The position numbers and the translations under genes were made by a program. This document shows, piece after piece, positions 11,656 to 23,268 of a stretch of 64,000 nt of DNA; the first letter of the stretch is position 1; each line of letters opens with the position of its first letter. The notes under the pieces are model-generated. The model did not search any database. It was not told the origin of the DNA and saw only the letters and a program-made list of their open reading frames with translations. Where the stretch lies: contig ML682038.1 in assembly GCA_007922195.1 (NCBI GenBank), positions 7,339,176 to 7,403,175 on the forward strand. The letters are read 5' to 3'. This DNA is from Podocnemis expansa. Its lineage: Eukaryota; Chordata; Testudines; Podocnemididae.

Positions 11656-12546
11656 CAGGAGTGGCCAAACTGCAGCTCGCAAGCCGCATGCAGCTCTTCA
11701 AAGAGAAAGCATCGCTTGTGGAAGAACACGGCAGGGAAGGCATAGTGGGAGACAAAGGGGAGAAGTGTGCAATGGTCGGGGACAGCAGAGAAGCGGCCGC
11801 ATGGTCAGAGCCGGTGGGGAAAGTAGCCATATGCCAAGAGCTGGTGGGGAAGTGGCCTCATGGTCCCAGCTGGCAGGGAAATGCGGCATGGTCAGAGCCG
11901 GCAGGGAAGCAGCAGCATGGTCAGGGATGGTGGGGGTGGGGGGCAGAAGTGCAGCATGGTTGGGGAGAGCAGAGAAGCAGCAGCATGGTAAGAGACGGCA
12001 GGGATCTGGCAGTGGGGGGGGGTTGGGGGCAGTGGAGCATGTTTAGATTTTTCTCATAGGCCCTAATGCAGTTTACTCATTGTTAAAATAAAATCTTGTT
12101 TTACAAATCCTAAACATGACATGGAATAATAAGAAATGAAAATACAAAGGAGATAGGTTTAAAACTGAAATTTGGTAAATCGAAACATTGTGCAATACTT
12201 GGAGGTCAGCACCTGAGAGAGCATTTACCTACTGCATTGACAAGTTACTGCCCAGATTTTTAAAAAATTGCCACTAGCCTGCAGTGTTCTCCATCCAGTT
12301 TCAGCTAAGCTTTTACTGTCTAGTCTTAGTTTTCATGGTAACCTTAAGTAGTTAGAATCTGACATTTGTAGGATCAATTTTTGCCCTGTTTTTATGATAA
12401 AACTAAAGTGCGCAATGAATTTTAAGCTTAGTAATTTTGGAATGGGTAAAGATATGTGGTTATACGCTTCAGTGCAGCTCTTAAAGGTTTAATAATCGAG
12501 TTGTGCAGCTCCTGAGTTCCATAAGTTTGGCCACCCTGCTATATCT
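11648..12546 (+). mobile_element. Non-autonomous hAT element with internal minisatellite, copy 1
   Basis: The element spans 11656-12538 and is flanked by a perfect 8-bp duplication CTATATCT (11648-11655 and 12539-12546). Ends are CAGGAGTGGCCAAACT and, inverted, AGTTTGGCCACCCTG. The interior at 11720-12040 is a degenerate GC-rich tandem array built on a CATGGTCAGAGCCGGCAGGG motif. The 3' half is AT-rich and shared with copies at 34861 and 59128. No transposase frame is present. The 181-residue open frame across 11514-12059 is an accident of the CR1 remnant running into the array. It is nested in an old CR1 copy. Confidence 0.85.
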
Positions 12547-13090
12547 AGTAGGATTACAGAGGTTATGTTACTCCTGTATTTGGCACTGGTGCAACCACTG
12601 TGGAAATGCTGTGTCTAGTTCTGTGTCCACAATTTAAGAAAGAGATACATTTCCGAGGGTTCAGAGAACAACCATAAGAACAATAAAAGGACTGGAAGTG
12701 TGTTATAGTGAAAGACTGAAGGAGGTTAATTCTTTTGATCTGTCAAAGAGAAGGTTAAGGGCTGACATAGTTTCTAAATACCTATGTGTGGAAGAAGACG
12801 TCTGATAATAAAGGGCTCTTCAGCCTAGCCAGGAAAGGTCAACGAGATCCCCTGGGTGGAAGGTGTGAAGCAAGATAAATTGAGATTAGAACTAAGGAAC
12901 AAATTTTAAAGAATAAGGGTAATTAAGCAGTAGAGTAATTCGCCAATGGTGGTTGTGGATTCTCCTTCACTGGAAATATTCAAATGTTATGTTTTTTGAA
13001 AGACGTATTCAGGGAAGTCCAATAGTTAGTGTTATATGGGAAATCAGACTAGATGATTGCAGTGGTCCATTTTAGCATTATACTCTGAAT
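12547..13090 (+). mobile_element. Old CR1/L3-type LINE fragment, 3' piece
   Basis: This continues the LINE interrupted by the hAT. Readable blocks include YLALVQPLWKCCV, KLRLELRNKF and VVVDSPSLEIFK, matching the C-terminal part of CR1-clade ORF2 (compare [15 protein letters not shown] and [11 protein letters not shown] in the copy ending at 23268). Stops and frame shifts are frequent. The last 60 bases (ACTAGATGATTGCAGTGGTCC) are the usual CR1 3' tail type. Confidence 0.75.
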
Positions 13091-13784
13091 CTGTTAGTCA
13101 ATATGTGTTTATTCAAAGGAATTATGCTTTTGCTTGTGTGTGCGTGTGTGGATAAATATAAATGTCCGACGAGGGCTGTATATGTGTTCCTGGCTTTCAG
13201 AACTTATCAATGTATAGGTGCTAGCTGGTCTTCAGCTTCCATTTCTTGCAGTAAAGCATTTGTTTGTGCCTATTTGAAAATATAATGCCAACAGTCTGTC
13301 TTAAATCTATTATTGTACATTGTTCATGCTAATTATAATTTTATCTGAACTTAAATTGAAATAATAGACTTCTCCATTAGTGCATCTTAAATATAGACAG
13401 TAGTTCCTCCAACAAATAGCTTTGTGCATGTGTGCACACACGAGTGTACCATGTTGTACTACACAGATGAAATAAATGAATTCTGCACAATCCTTCTCTT
13501 GTTTTTATCATGTGCAAATCATATCATTTAGCAGGCATAGAAACATCCAGATCTCTTCCATGTTGTTAGTGTTAACTTACTAGATTTACATACCATCTCA
13601 CTTTTATTTGTAACACAGAGAAATTTAATAATTTTCAAATGTTAATTTTATTCTTTAAATGGCAGGATACAATGTACACCTAATAGTCTCCACTTTGAAT
13701 AATACTAAGTGACATGTTGCAAAAAGTTACAAATGGAGAACTATTAGTCACAATGTATGTTTGACTTACTAACTTTTCAAGCAG
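13091..13784 (+). other. Intronic sequence without recognised feature
   Basis: AT-rich end of the intron before the exon at 13785, with a polypyrimidine stretch and a CAAGCAG acceptor at its end. Confidence 0.5.
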
Positions 13785-13927
13785 GAAAAGAGAGAAAAAT
13801 GTAATGGATGTATTTGAGATGGCCAGGCTTCGAATGCAAGCTCCAGTCAGGCGACCTTCATCAAAGGATGCTGCTGACCCTGTCAATGTTCAGAATATCT
13901 GGGATTTCAATGAACTCAAATACAGAG
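13785..13927 (+). CDS. CSPP1: CSPP1 exon with GC donor
   Basis: Exon of 143 bases: one base completing Arg, 47 codons, and one carried-over base. The translation includes [20 protein letters not shown] then [16 protein letters not shown] and FNELKYR. It matches the human [23 protein letters not shown] and FNELKDR segments. The donor is AGAG|GCAAGT, a GC-AG intron start. The only nearby GT (13932) would shift the frame when joined to the next exon, whereas the GC site gives G+AT, hence DSETRADL as in the family. The frame stays open past the donor to 14106, so intron retention would add about 60 residues. Confidence 0.95.
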
Positions 13928-14942
13928 GCAAGTGGATTTTTTTCCTTTCTGGAGATGTAAAGAAACACCCAATCATTTCCTGGTGCTTAAAAGAAAATTC
14001 AGAAACTCTCCTAGGAGTTGCTTATCACATGTACATTGTGGACAAGGTTCCAGCCCTTGCTATATCTTCTTTCATATGGAAACATTACTTTAACTTAATG
14101 AGCTGAGGATTCCCTTGTGTCCTTCAGCATGGCATAGGGAGTAAGGCCAAAGAACTATTGCATCTAGCTGGGTGCTGGCTGCTGAAGTAGCCCCTTGGAA
14201 TTTTTTTAGTGGCATTGCGAAACACATCCCGTGTTCTTTTTGTGGAGCTTGTGTATCAATTTTCAGTGCAAAATATTTTGGTTCCTCAAAATGCTGAAAT
14301 GCTTAATTTCCATTAAATAAGAAAACATAACATTTCAGCAGCTTTTGAAAGTATTTATTTGTGCAATGAGCCCTTCGTATAGAGCTGCTGAGTGGGATTT
14401 TTAGAAACGCCTGAGTGGCTTTGGAGTCAAGTCCTATGAGAGTCCGAACGACTTGTGCTCTTACATAATTTAGACACTTCTGAAATCCCACCCTCAGTAC
14501 CTGATAGTTGTTTAGACGTGACATATCTGCTTTCTTATTAACCAAAAGAGTTGTTACCCATAACCAAAATTCACTATGTCAGTGCTTTAATTCAGTTGTT
14601 CTCATTACCGCAGAATCATTGAAACTCCTTATCCACTCTATTGGCAATCCTAGGTACTTGTACATTATTACTGTCTTTTTGGGTTTGCTTTTTTTTTGGC
14701 AGATTGAAGTTGCTTATAGTTACATTCTTCAGTTGTATATCCTACTTTGATAAGCTTTACCACCATATATGATTTTTTTAAGAAGTGATATTTTAACATA
14801 GATTTTATTACATGTCATTGTTCTCTTCATTTGCCATTATTGATTACCCTAATGTTTTAAATGTATGCGTATCACATTTTAAAGTAAATGTTTCTGAAAT
14901 AGTGTTTTGTGGTAAAGTTAAAATTCACAATCTATTTAACAG
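13928..14942 (+). other. CSPP1 GC-AG intron
   Basis: Intron of 1015 bases beginning GCAAGT and ending TTAACAG. It contains a short foldback repeat at 14391-14493 and nothing else recognised. Confidence 0.75.
14391..14493. repeat. Short foldback (MITE-like) repeat
   Basis: About 100 bases with complementary ends: AGTGGGATTTTTAGAA at the left and TTCTGAAATCCCACC at the right. A related copy is seen near 9332-9428. I have no family name for it. Confidence 0.5.
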
Positions 14943-15083
14943 ATTCAGAAACACGAGCAGACTTGAGATATATGTATCCTGATCCTCCAAAAGATGATCA
15001 AACCTTAGAAATTCAACAGCAGGCATTGCTAAGAGAGCAAAGAAAGAAACTTAACAGAATGAAAATGAGAAGGGATGTAGAAG
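14943..15083 (+). CDS. CSPP1: CSPP1 exon ([12 protein letters not shown] segment)
   Basis: Exon of 141 bases between a TTAACAG acceptor and a GTAAGA donor. With the carried-in G it reads [19 protein letters not shown], then [20 protein letters not shown], then MKMRRDVE, leaving one [13 protein letters not shown] is identical to the human protein as I remember it. Together with the preceding exon it gives a strong, ordered CSPP1 match. The downstream intron, 27.5 kb, is by far the largest here and is mostly retrotransposon. Confidence 0.97.
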
Positions 15084-15686
15084 GTAAGAAAAGAGTGATT
15101 TGAGACAATTAGATGTATTTTTATTGGCTCTTTTTTGATACGACTGTAATAATCCTCAATTGCAGTTTAAAATATCCTTCATCTCAGTGGCTTATTCTGA
15201 AGAATGCATGCATGTTCGCAATATTTTGCTGGAAAACAGAAAAGTAAAACACTCTACTGCCCGAGTTTCTCTGTATTTTATTAAATGAGAGGAAAAAAAC
15301 CCAGCTGTAAGCACTTCCATTGTTAGAGTAAATGCTTTCCCTTGTTTCTTTGGAAATAATTTGATTACTATTTCATGCTTATTTAAAAAAAAATAGCAGA
15401 AGTTTAGGGCTGTCCTTGTTTCTTAAAGAAATGCTAAGGAGTCATAGTTTCTTGTGTGGAAGAGGAGCTTGATGGAGGTGCTTGAAGATGATTTTCCATC
15501 ATAAGTAGATTAGTTCTGCAAAGCAACATTACTTCTGTACTCATCATAGGTAGATTTGGAAACCAAGAATTACTTATTTTGAAGTTAGTTATCTACTAAT
15601 CTGTCTCTGACTGTTGAAGAAGAAATATGCTGAGGATTAGTAAAGACAAAGTTCTACTGTTTTCACTTTCATTCTCAAAACCGGAC
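15084..15686 (+). other. Intronic sequence without recognised feature
   Basis: Start of the 27.5 kb intron, AT-rich, with nothing recognised before the left end of DIRS copy 1. Confidence 0.5.
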
Positions 15687-15905
15687 ATTCTTCTTCGAGC
15701 AATGTCCCCGACTGCTCCACTGTAGGTGTTTGGGCTAACCCCGCGCCGGAATCAGAGATTTGGCAGCAGGACCCCTGCTGGGGGGAGGGATGCAGCATGA
15801 GCGAGGGAGTTGGAATTTTTGTGCCAGAGTGATGCGCGCGCCTCCCCCTCCTATCCCTCAGTTCACTTCTTACCGCTCCGACCAAGGACAGAGTTCGCGG
15901 CAGCT
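15687..15905 (+). repeat. DIRS copy 1 left inverted terminal repeat
   Basis: Starts near ATTCTTCTTCGAGCAATGTC. Its reverse complement aligns over about 200 bases with 24975-25150, including the shared CACTGTAGGTGTTTGGGCT and AATCAGAGATTTGGCAGCAG blocks. The two repeats differ in their outermost bases, as is normal for DIRS ends. Confidence 0.85.
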
Positions 15906-16049
15906 CCACAACAGCTTTCCCTCAGACTGAACCTTACCCCTGACATACTACTCTAATGTCAAACCCTTTTCTAACTTGAGACAACCAGTACACTATACTG
16001 AGCCCTCTGGGCTTTAAGAGATGCGCCTCCTGTCATGAGGCGATTCCAG

Positions 16050-18092
16050 TTTCGGACTGACACTAGCAATGTGTAAAGTGCCTAGGAGAAGCGCACATTA
16101 CACAAAAATGCCAGCATTGTAAAAATCTCACCTCTCGAGCCCGTAAGGAGAGGGAGAGAAAATTAAAACTTCTAACTTTAGAGGGCTCCTTGAGACCGGC
16201 TTCAGACCCTGGTCCCTCTCCACAGCCCATACAAAGCCAGAAAAGGCACTCCTCACAATCATCCCCTGTGTCGTCCAAGAAACCCAGGGGCAATCTGACC
16301 AGCACTAACACCTGTGAGGATAGGACTCCCTTGGATGCCAACACCCCGAGACGTGGGGATTGCCCAAAAACCGCTTCTGTAAAGCAGGGGCATAAGAGCA
16401 GTTTGGCAGACCGCAGAGCGGTGCCGACCACGGACCTGACAGCAGCTCCGGTTCTGCCAATGGACCCCACAGTGCTGTCAACACCTGCTTTGGGGCCGTT
16501 AACACCTGCCTTCCTTGGTTCAGCACTGTTACCCCTGCAGGCACCAATGCCCCCCCTTCCTGCAGCTGGCACTGACCAGCATACCTCAGCTGGCTCACAC
16601 CCCAGAATCCACCAGCAGCCTCGTGGTGCCGATGCAGCTGCTACAGCCTCTTCCCCCTGTGGACAGTGCTTACAAGAAACATGACAAAGTCGCATCATTT
16701 TGATGTGAGGGAGGATTTCTCGCCTCATTCCTCCCCAATTTCACCTATTTTTGGCTCAGACACTTCACAGGAATGCCCTTCACCGCTTTCCTTTTCGTCT
16801 AGTCAGAGCTTATTATCTGAATCAATTCAAGCTTCCTCTGCTGGTCAAACGCCGCCATTGTAGCAGCCTCAACCAGCAGCTCAAATGCCTAATATAAACT
16901 TCACAGCCACATACCCTCAGTGGACTGTGAATCCTGCATTTAACTTACCATGGATGTCTTGGCCGAATTGGCCACAGCAAGTGATGATGCCACTTATGCT
17001 AAGTACTTTGCACGTGCCCATCCCCCTACAACAACCCTCCCACCAGTGTCTCAGCATTCGCAGCCACAGATGTCCGTGACCACCAACCAAGCTCCTCCAC
17101 TTGAATTGCAGCCTGAACCTCCAACTAGCCCAGTGCAATGACTCAAAGCAGATGATATAAAGCAATTCCAGGAGCTATTTAAGTGAGCTGCTGATAGCAT
17201 GGAGATTCCCACTCAGGACACATCCGAAAACCAGCACAAGCTTTATAAAATCCTTCAGGCTTCCATATCTACTAAAATGGCACTCCCCATGGACGATGGC
17301 ATTACGGAGCCTGCACAGATTATATGGCAGACCCCCTCATCCTCTGCTCCAACTAACAAAAAAACTGAGAAGAAGTACTTTATTAATCTAAAGGGCAACG
17401 AATTTTTATTTACACACCCCCAACCAAATTCCCTAGTCATTGATGAAGCTAACCAGTGATCCAAACAGACGAGAACCAAATCCTATCCAGCGGAGAAAGA
17501 TGAGAAGAAGCTGGACACTCTGGGCAGGGTAGTGTACACCTCTGCTACCTTCCAGCTAAGAGTCGCTAATTACATGGCGATATTGTCGAACTACAATCGT
17601 GACATTTACACCAAAATTATGGAATTTACCAACTTTATTCCAAAGGACAAAAGAAATGATTTCCAACCCCTTCTTAATGAGGGTCGACTCGTAGCATGAA
17701 CCGCCATGCAGGCCGCCTTGAACACAGTGGATGCAGCAGCCAGGACAGTCGTGACGGCCATCATCATGTGGCGTTCTTCATGGGTCCATGCAACCTCACT
17801 TCCTAAACAAATGCAAAGCACCATAGAAGATCTACCATTTGATAAAGATAAACTTTTTGCAAAACAAACCAACGAAGTAATGCATACCCTAAAGGACTCT
17901 AGGGCCACACTACGCACACATGGCATTTTCACGCCTGTACCTGGGCGGCCCTGCAACAGATACCAACCCTACGCCTACCAATACTCAAAAACTCAACACA
18001 ACAAGAGATACGACAACACAAGATCAAGGTCCAGACCAAATAACCAGACTTCCTCCAATCCCCCCACAACCAATCAAAAACAACAATTTTGA
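16050..18092 (+). pseudogene. DIRS copy 1 ORF1 (gag-like) remnant
   Basis: Broken ORF1. Near 16064-16170 a Cys/His remnant (CLGEAH..KCQHCKNLTSRAR) matches the better-preserved zinc motif of copy 2 at 28600-28725. A Ser/Thr/Pro-rich stretch follows. Then come the blocks ITEPAQIIWQTPSS, EKKYFINLKGNEFLFTHPQ and NSLVIDEANQ (17300-17456), and DKDKLFAKQTNEVMHTLKDS, RATLRTHGIF (17840-17930), all with counterparts in copies 2, 4 and 5. The C-terminal end is basic and Asn/Gln-rich, ending at a stop at 18090-18092. At least four frame changes or stops interrupt it. ORF1 of DIRS elements is presumed to be the nucleocapsid-like protein. Confidence 0.75.
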
Positions 18093-18189
18093 AGATTTGA
18101 TCAAGGGCTCGTTCAACACCCCACTCTCATGCCACAAACAATCTCACTAACATCAGTCTTTCTGCGATCCTTTGAGACCAGTCCTTCAC

Positions 18190-19649
18190 CAATGGTGAAT
18201 GATAACGACCGACAAGTGGGTCTTAGAAATCATTACCAGGGGCTATTGTATCCCTTTCACATCAAGACCTACATCCCACAACATCCCTATCCTGTCCCTA
18301 TTCAGGTACCCCAATCACATGCAGATCCTTCAGCAAGAGAGAGACAATCTTTTGCAGATTGGGGCCTTAGAGGAAGTTCCCCCTCAATTTATCAGCAAGG
18401 GGTTTTACTCCCGATACTTTATCACTGAAAAGCACATGGGGGGGATGGCGCCCTATCCTAGATCTTCGTGAACTCAACAAGTTTATCCTGACCACAGAAT
18501 TCAGAATGGTCACACTGGGCATGATACTCCCATCTCTAGAGCAAGGGGACTGGTTGACGTCCCTCAGTCTAAAAGATACATATTTTCACGTGCCTATCTG
18601 TCCAGCACACAGAAAGTTTCTCAGGTTCCAGTTTCAACACAAACATTATCAGTACACTGTCCTACCCTTCGGACTCTGTATAGCCCCGAGGGTATTTTCC
18701 AAGCTAATGGCAGTAGTGGTAGCTTTCCTCCGCAAACAGGGCATTACAATATTCCCTTACCTGGACGATTTCCTCATCCGGGCCACATCATACCACGAAA
18801 CCACCCTAGCAACAAAACAAACAGAAAGCACATTCACTTCACTAGGCCTAACGATAAACTACAAAAAGTCCTCTCTCTAGCCGTCACAGGAAATCCACTT
18901 CATAGGCGCCTTCATCAATACTGTCCTAGCCAAAGCATACTTACCATATCAAAGGTTCCTCACCATAAAAGACCGGGTCATCAGTCTCCAAACCTCACCA
19001 GCAGTGACCCCACTGGCCTGCATGCAAATGATAGGCCACATGGTGGCCACAACTTGCCTGGTACACCACGCAAGGCTCCGGATGCGTCCCTTCCAGCTTT
19101 GGTTTCTCAGCCAGACTCGGTGAACATGGCGTCTTTCCACTCATCTTCTCTCGATACCACCACCAATCAAGCAATCGTTAACCTGGTGGAAGATCAGCAA
19201 CAATCTATGTCAAGGAGTCCCATTCACCATGCGGGACGCTTCACTAGTACTCACCATGGATGCTTCCCTCATGGGCTGGGGAGCTCACATCCTCCAACAA
19301 ATGGCCCAGGGATGGTGATCCATTCAAGAAAAACAGCTCCACATAAACCTCGTGGAGCTCAGGGCAGTAAGACATGCATGCAGCCACTTCCTCCCCCACA
19401 ATATCAGGGAAGGTAATAAAGATTCGTACCGACAACACTGCCTGAATGTATTATGTAAATTGCCAAGGCGACATACACTCCCAGGCACTCTGCATAGAGG
19501 CAATGAAACTCCTGGGACTTCTGCATAAGTCACAACATCCTCATATTGACGATATATCTCCTGGGCACGCAAAACGTAATAGCAGGTGGTCTGAGCAGGA
19601 CCTTCACAGATGCCCACGAGTGGCAATTACGGAGGGACATTCTCCAAAA
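18190..19649 (+). pseudogene. DIRS copy 1 RT and RNase H remnant (5' part)
   Basis: Readable in pieces: DKWVLEIITRGYCIPF, then LQQERDNLLQIGALEEVP, then after a frame shift in a run of seven G near 18440 WRPILDLRELNKF and MVTLGMILPSLEQGDWLTS. The RT palm motif FPYLDDFLIR is intact (YLDD at 18758-18769). Motif A, however, reads SLSLKDTYFHV where the family has SLDLKDAYFH, so the first catalytic Asp is Ser. A stop follows at 18878. The RNase H domain shows LTMDASLMGWGA near 19245-19280 and VIKIRTDNTA near 19415-19440. The region is cut at about 19649 by the CR1 insertion and resumes at 23345. Confidence 0.82.
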
Positions 19650-19675
19650 TGTCAAAATTCTCCAAGATGCCATCC

Positions 19676-20230
19676 ACCCCAAAGGCTGGTCAGATCACAG
19701 CCACCTCACCTAAGAGGAAGTGTAGGGTTGTGGTGATTGGGGACTCCCTCCTGAGAGGAACGGAGGCACCCATCTGTCGTCCTGACAAGGCCTCTAGAGA
19801 GGTATGCTGCCTGCCAGGTGCCCGTATCCGTGATGTAACGGAGGGATTGACAAAAATCATCCGCCCCTCAGACTACTACCCCATGCTCCTTATCCATGTG
19901 GGTACCAATGATACTGCAAGAGGTGATCCTCAGCAGATCAAAGGTGACTTCAGGGCTCTGGGAGCGAGGGTGAAGGAGTTTGGAGCACAGGTGGTGTTCT
20001 CCTCGATCCTTCCAGTCAAGGCTAGAGGCCTGAGGAGAGAGAGATGTATCCTGGAGGTGAATGCCTGGCTGCGAAGATGGTGTCGTCAGGAAGGATTTGG
20101 CTTCCTTGACCATGGAGTCCTGTTTCAGGACAGAGGATTGATAGGCAGAGATGGCCTTCACCTGTCCAAGAAGGGGAAGAGCATATTTGGGCACCGACTG
20201 GCTGACCTAGTGAGGAGGGCTTTAAACTAG
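19676..20230 (+). CDS. CR1 ORF1 C-terminal part (SGNH/GDSL-type esterase)
   Basis: Open frame with the esterase domain typical of CR1 ORF1. Seen are VVIGDSLLRG (block I with the nucleophile Ser), LLIHVGTNDTARGDP (the GxND block) and GRDGLHLSKKGK (the DxxH catalytic block), ending HRLADLVRRALN and stop. The N-terminal zinc-finger part expected upstream is missing because the element is 5' truncated. The open frame can be extended upstream into DIRS sequence to 19610, but that fusion is an accident of insertion. The esterase is thought to aid membrane or RNP interactions during retrotransposition; its exact role is uncertain. Confidence 0.85.
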   Translation, partial: TPKAGQITATSPKRKCRVVVIGDSLLRGTEAPICRPDKASREVCCLPGARIRDVTEGLTKIIRPSDYYPMLLIHVGTNDTARGDPQQIKGDFRALGARVKEFGAQVVFSSILPVKARGLRRERCILEVNAWLRRWCRQEGFGFLDHGVLFQDRGLIGRDGLHLSKKGKSIFGHRLADLVRRALN

Positions 20231-20266
20231 GTTCATCGGGGGAAGGAGACCAAAGCCCACAGGTAA

Positions 20267-23200
20267 GTGAGAATGTGGGTGATCTGGGGGGGAGGGATGG
20301 AACTTGGGGGGTGCTGGGACTGTAACACCAGCAATAAAAGAGAAGGTAGTTGGAACATGGCGGGGGAATCAAACAAATGTCTTAAGGGCTCTACTGAAGC
20401 CCCAGTACGCGAGGAGAGTGGGGGAGGAGAACTCCTAGAAAAAATGCAAGGAGGTTTATGTAATAGAATTGGAAATCAACATGACAAAATAGGGCAATCG
20501 GCCGGATATCTTAGGTGCCTATACACTAATGCGAGGAGCCTGGGAAATAAGCAAGAAGAATTGGCAATATTAGCACAGACAGGGAACTATGATATTATAG
20601 GAATAACAGAGACGTGGTGGGATAGTCTGCACGACTGGTGCTCTACCATGGATGGGTATAAACTGTTCAGGAAAGACAGGCAGGGAAGAAGAGGGGGAGG
20701 AGCAGCGTTATATGTAAAAGAGCTCTATGACTGCTCAGAGCTCCATTATGGAAGTGGAAGCGTGCCTGTAGAAAGTCTGTGGGTTACATTGAGAGGGGAA
20801 AGCAACAAGGGGGATGTTGTGGTGGGTGTCTGCTATAGACCACCAGACCAGAAGCAGGAGGTGGATGAGGTGTTCTATGGACAACTAGCGGAGGCTTCTA
20901 GATCACAGGCCCTGGTGCTGATGGGGGACTTCAATTTCCCTGACATCTGCTGGGAGGCCAATACAGCAGTGCATGGGCAATCCAGGAGATTTTTAGAGAG
21001 TGTTGGGGACAACTTTCTAGTACAAATGCTAGAGGAACCAACTAGGGGCCTTGCACTGCTCGACTTGCTGCTCACAAACAGGGAAGAATTGATCAGGGAC
21101 GTAGAGGTAAATGGCAAGCTAGGCAGGAGTGACCATGACATGGTTGAGTTCAGGATGCTGATTAAATGAAGGAAAGAAAGAAGCAAAACAAAAACCCTGG
21201 ACTTCAAAAAAGCAGATTTTGGCGCTCTCAGGAAACTGATGGGCAGGATCCCTTGGGAAGCTAATCTGAAGGGGAAAGGAGTCCAAGAGAGTTGGCTATA
21301 TTTTAGAAAAACTCTGCTAAGGGCACAGGAAGTTGCCATTCCAATTAGGAGAAAGAACAAACATGTGAGGCAGCCAGAATGGCTTAGCAGAGAACTCTGC
21401 TCTGAGCTTAAACATAAAAAGGAAGCTTATAGGAAGTGGAAGCTTGGTCAGATGTCCAAAAAGGCATGTAAAGATATTGCTAGGGACTGCAGGGATAAAA
21501 TCAGAAAGGCCAAAGGACAAATGGAGTTGCAGCTAGCGAGGGATGTAAAAGATAACAAGAAGGGGTTCTACAAGTATATTAGTAACAAAAAGAGGATCAG
21601 GGATGGTGTAGGCCCCTTGCTGAATAGGGCAGGCATCCTTGTGACAGAGGATGAGGAAAAAGCTGAAGTGCTCAATGCATTTTTTTCTTCAGTTTTCACA
21701 GGCAGGGTCAGCTCCCAGCCCACTACCATGGGTATGGCAGATGGGAGAGAAGAAGACAGGCCCTTGGTGATGGAAGGCCAGGTTAGGGACTGCTTAAAGA
21801 AGCTGCAAGTGCACAAGTCCATGGGGCCGAACGAACTGCATCCAAGGGTGCTAAGGGAATTGGCCGACGAAATAGCCGCACCGCTGGCCGTTATCTTTGA
21901 AAACTCATGGCGAACGGGGGAGGTGCCAGAGGACTGGAAAAAAGCAAATGTAGTGCCTATTTTCAAGAAAGGGATAAAGGAGGATCCGGGAATTACAGAC
22001 CAGTTAGCCTCACCTCAATCCCTGGAAAAATTATGGAGCAGATTCTCAAAGAATCCATCCTCACACACTTAGAGGAAAATAAAGTGATCAGGAACAGTCA
22101 GCATGGATTTACCAAGGGTAAATCATGCCTGACCAATCTCATTTCCTTCTATGAGCAGATGACTGGTTTTCTGGATGCGGGAAGCACTGTTGATGTGCTA
22201 TACATTGATTTTAGCAAGGCTTTTGATACAGTTTCCCACAGCATTCTCATTGGCAAATTAAGGAAGTATGGGTTGGATAGGTGGACTATAAGGTGGATAG
22301 AGAACTGGCTAGATCAACGGTTTCAGCGTGTAGGAATCAATGGTTCCATGTCTAGCTGGCAACCGGTCACGAGTGGTGTGCCCCAGGGGTCGGTCCTGGG
22401 GCCGGTTCTGTTCAACATTTTCATCAATGATCTGGATGATGGAATAGACTGCATTCTCAGTAAGTTTGCGGATGATACCAAGCTGGGAGGACCAGTAGAC
22501 ACGTTGGAGGGCAAGGACAGGATTCAGGGAGACCTAGATAAATTGGAACAGTGGGCCAATAGAAATCTTATGAGATTCAATAAGGATAAGTGTAAAATCC
22601 TGCATTTGGGACCAGAAAACCCTATGCACTGCTACAGGCTGGGAAACATTCAGCTAAGTAGCAGCCGTGTAGAAAAGGACCTGGGGGTCATGGTGGATGG
22701 GAAGCTAGATATGAGTCAGCAGTGTGCTCTTGCTGCCAAAAAGGCCAATGGCATACTGGGCTGCATCAAAAGAAGTATTACCAGCAGATCAAGGGATGTG
22801 ATCATTCCCCTCTGTTCTGCACTGGTGAGGCCACATCCAGAATACTGTGTTCAGTTTTGGGCTCCCCACTACAAAAAGGACAGGGACATGCTAGAGAGAG
22901 TTCAGAGGAGGGCAACCAAAATGATTAAAGGGCTAGAGCACAAGCCCTATGAGGAAAGACTGGAAGCATTAGGCTTATTTAGTCTGCAGAAGAGAAGATT
23001 GAGGGGGGATTTGATAGCAACCTTCAACTACTTGAAGGGATGCTCTAAGGAAGATGGAGCTCGACTGTTCTCGGTAGTAACAGAGGACAGAACAAGAAGC
23101 AATGGTCTCAAGTTGCGGTTAGGGAGGTCGAGGCTGAATATTAGGAAAAACTTTTTTACCAGGAGAGTGGTGAAGTCTTGGAATGAGCTGCCGAGGGAGA

Positions 23201-23268
23201 TGGTGGAGTCTCCATCTTTGGAGGTGTTTAAGGCCCGGCTGGACAAAACCCTGACTGGGATGGTTTAA
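20267..23268 (+). pseudogene. CR1 ORF2: AP endonuclease plus reverse transcriptase, one stop and one frame shift
   Basis: The endonuclease domain spans roughly 20510-21166: YTNARSLGNKQEELA, ITETWWD, VLMGDFNFPDICWE and GRSDHDMVEF, all catalytic blocks present. A TGA at 21167-21169 interrupts the same frame, which then runs on to about 21990. There a single missing base moves the reading to another frame (EDPG, then [17 protein letters not shown]). The RT shows [35 protein letters not shown] and [11 protein letters not shown] (catalytic FADD at 22465-22476), and ends DKTLTGMV and stop at 23268. Only two lesions in 3 kb suggest a fairly recent insertion. Confidence 0.92.

Noticed and set aside
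11514..12059. 181-codon open frame as a novel gene
   Set aside because: It runs from a decayed CR1 fragment into the GC-rich tandem array of a hAT element; its borders coincide with those elements.
13928..14106. Extension of the CSPP1 exon to the stop at 14106 as the true exon end
   Set aside because: The family resemblance stops at 13927 and resumes exactly at 14943 in phase with the GC donor.
16063..16728. Minus-strand 221-codon frame
   Set aside because: It is the shadow of the Ser/Pro-rich ORF1 of DIRS copy 1 on the plus strand.
19610..19675. N-terminal extension of the CR1 esterase frame to 19610
   Set aside because: The first residues are read from DIRS sequence upstream of the CR1 insertion point, so the fusion is accidental.
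21967..22010. CR1 ORF2 frame change as programmed frameshifting
   Set aside because: The frame change is explained by one missing base before NYRPVS, and no slippery site or stimulatory structure is evident.
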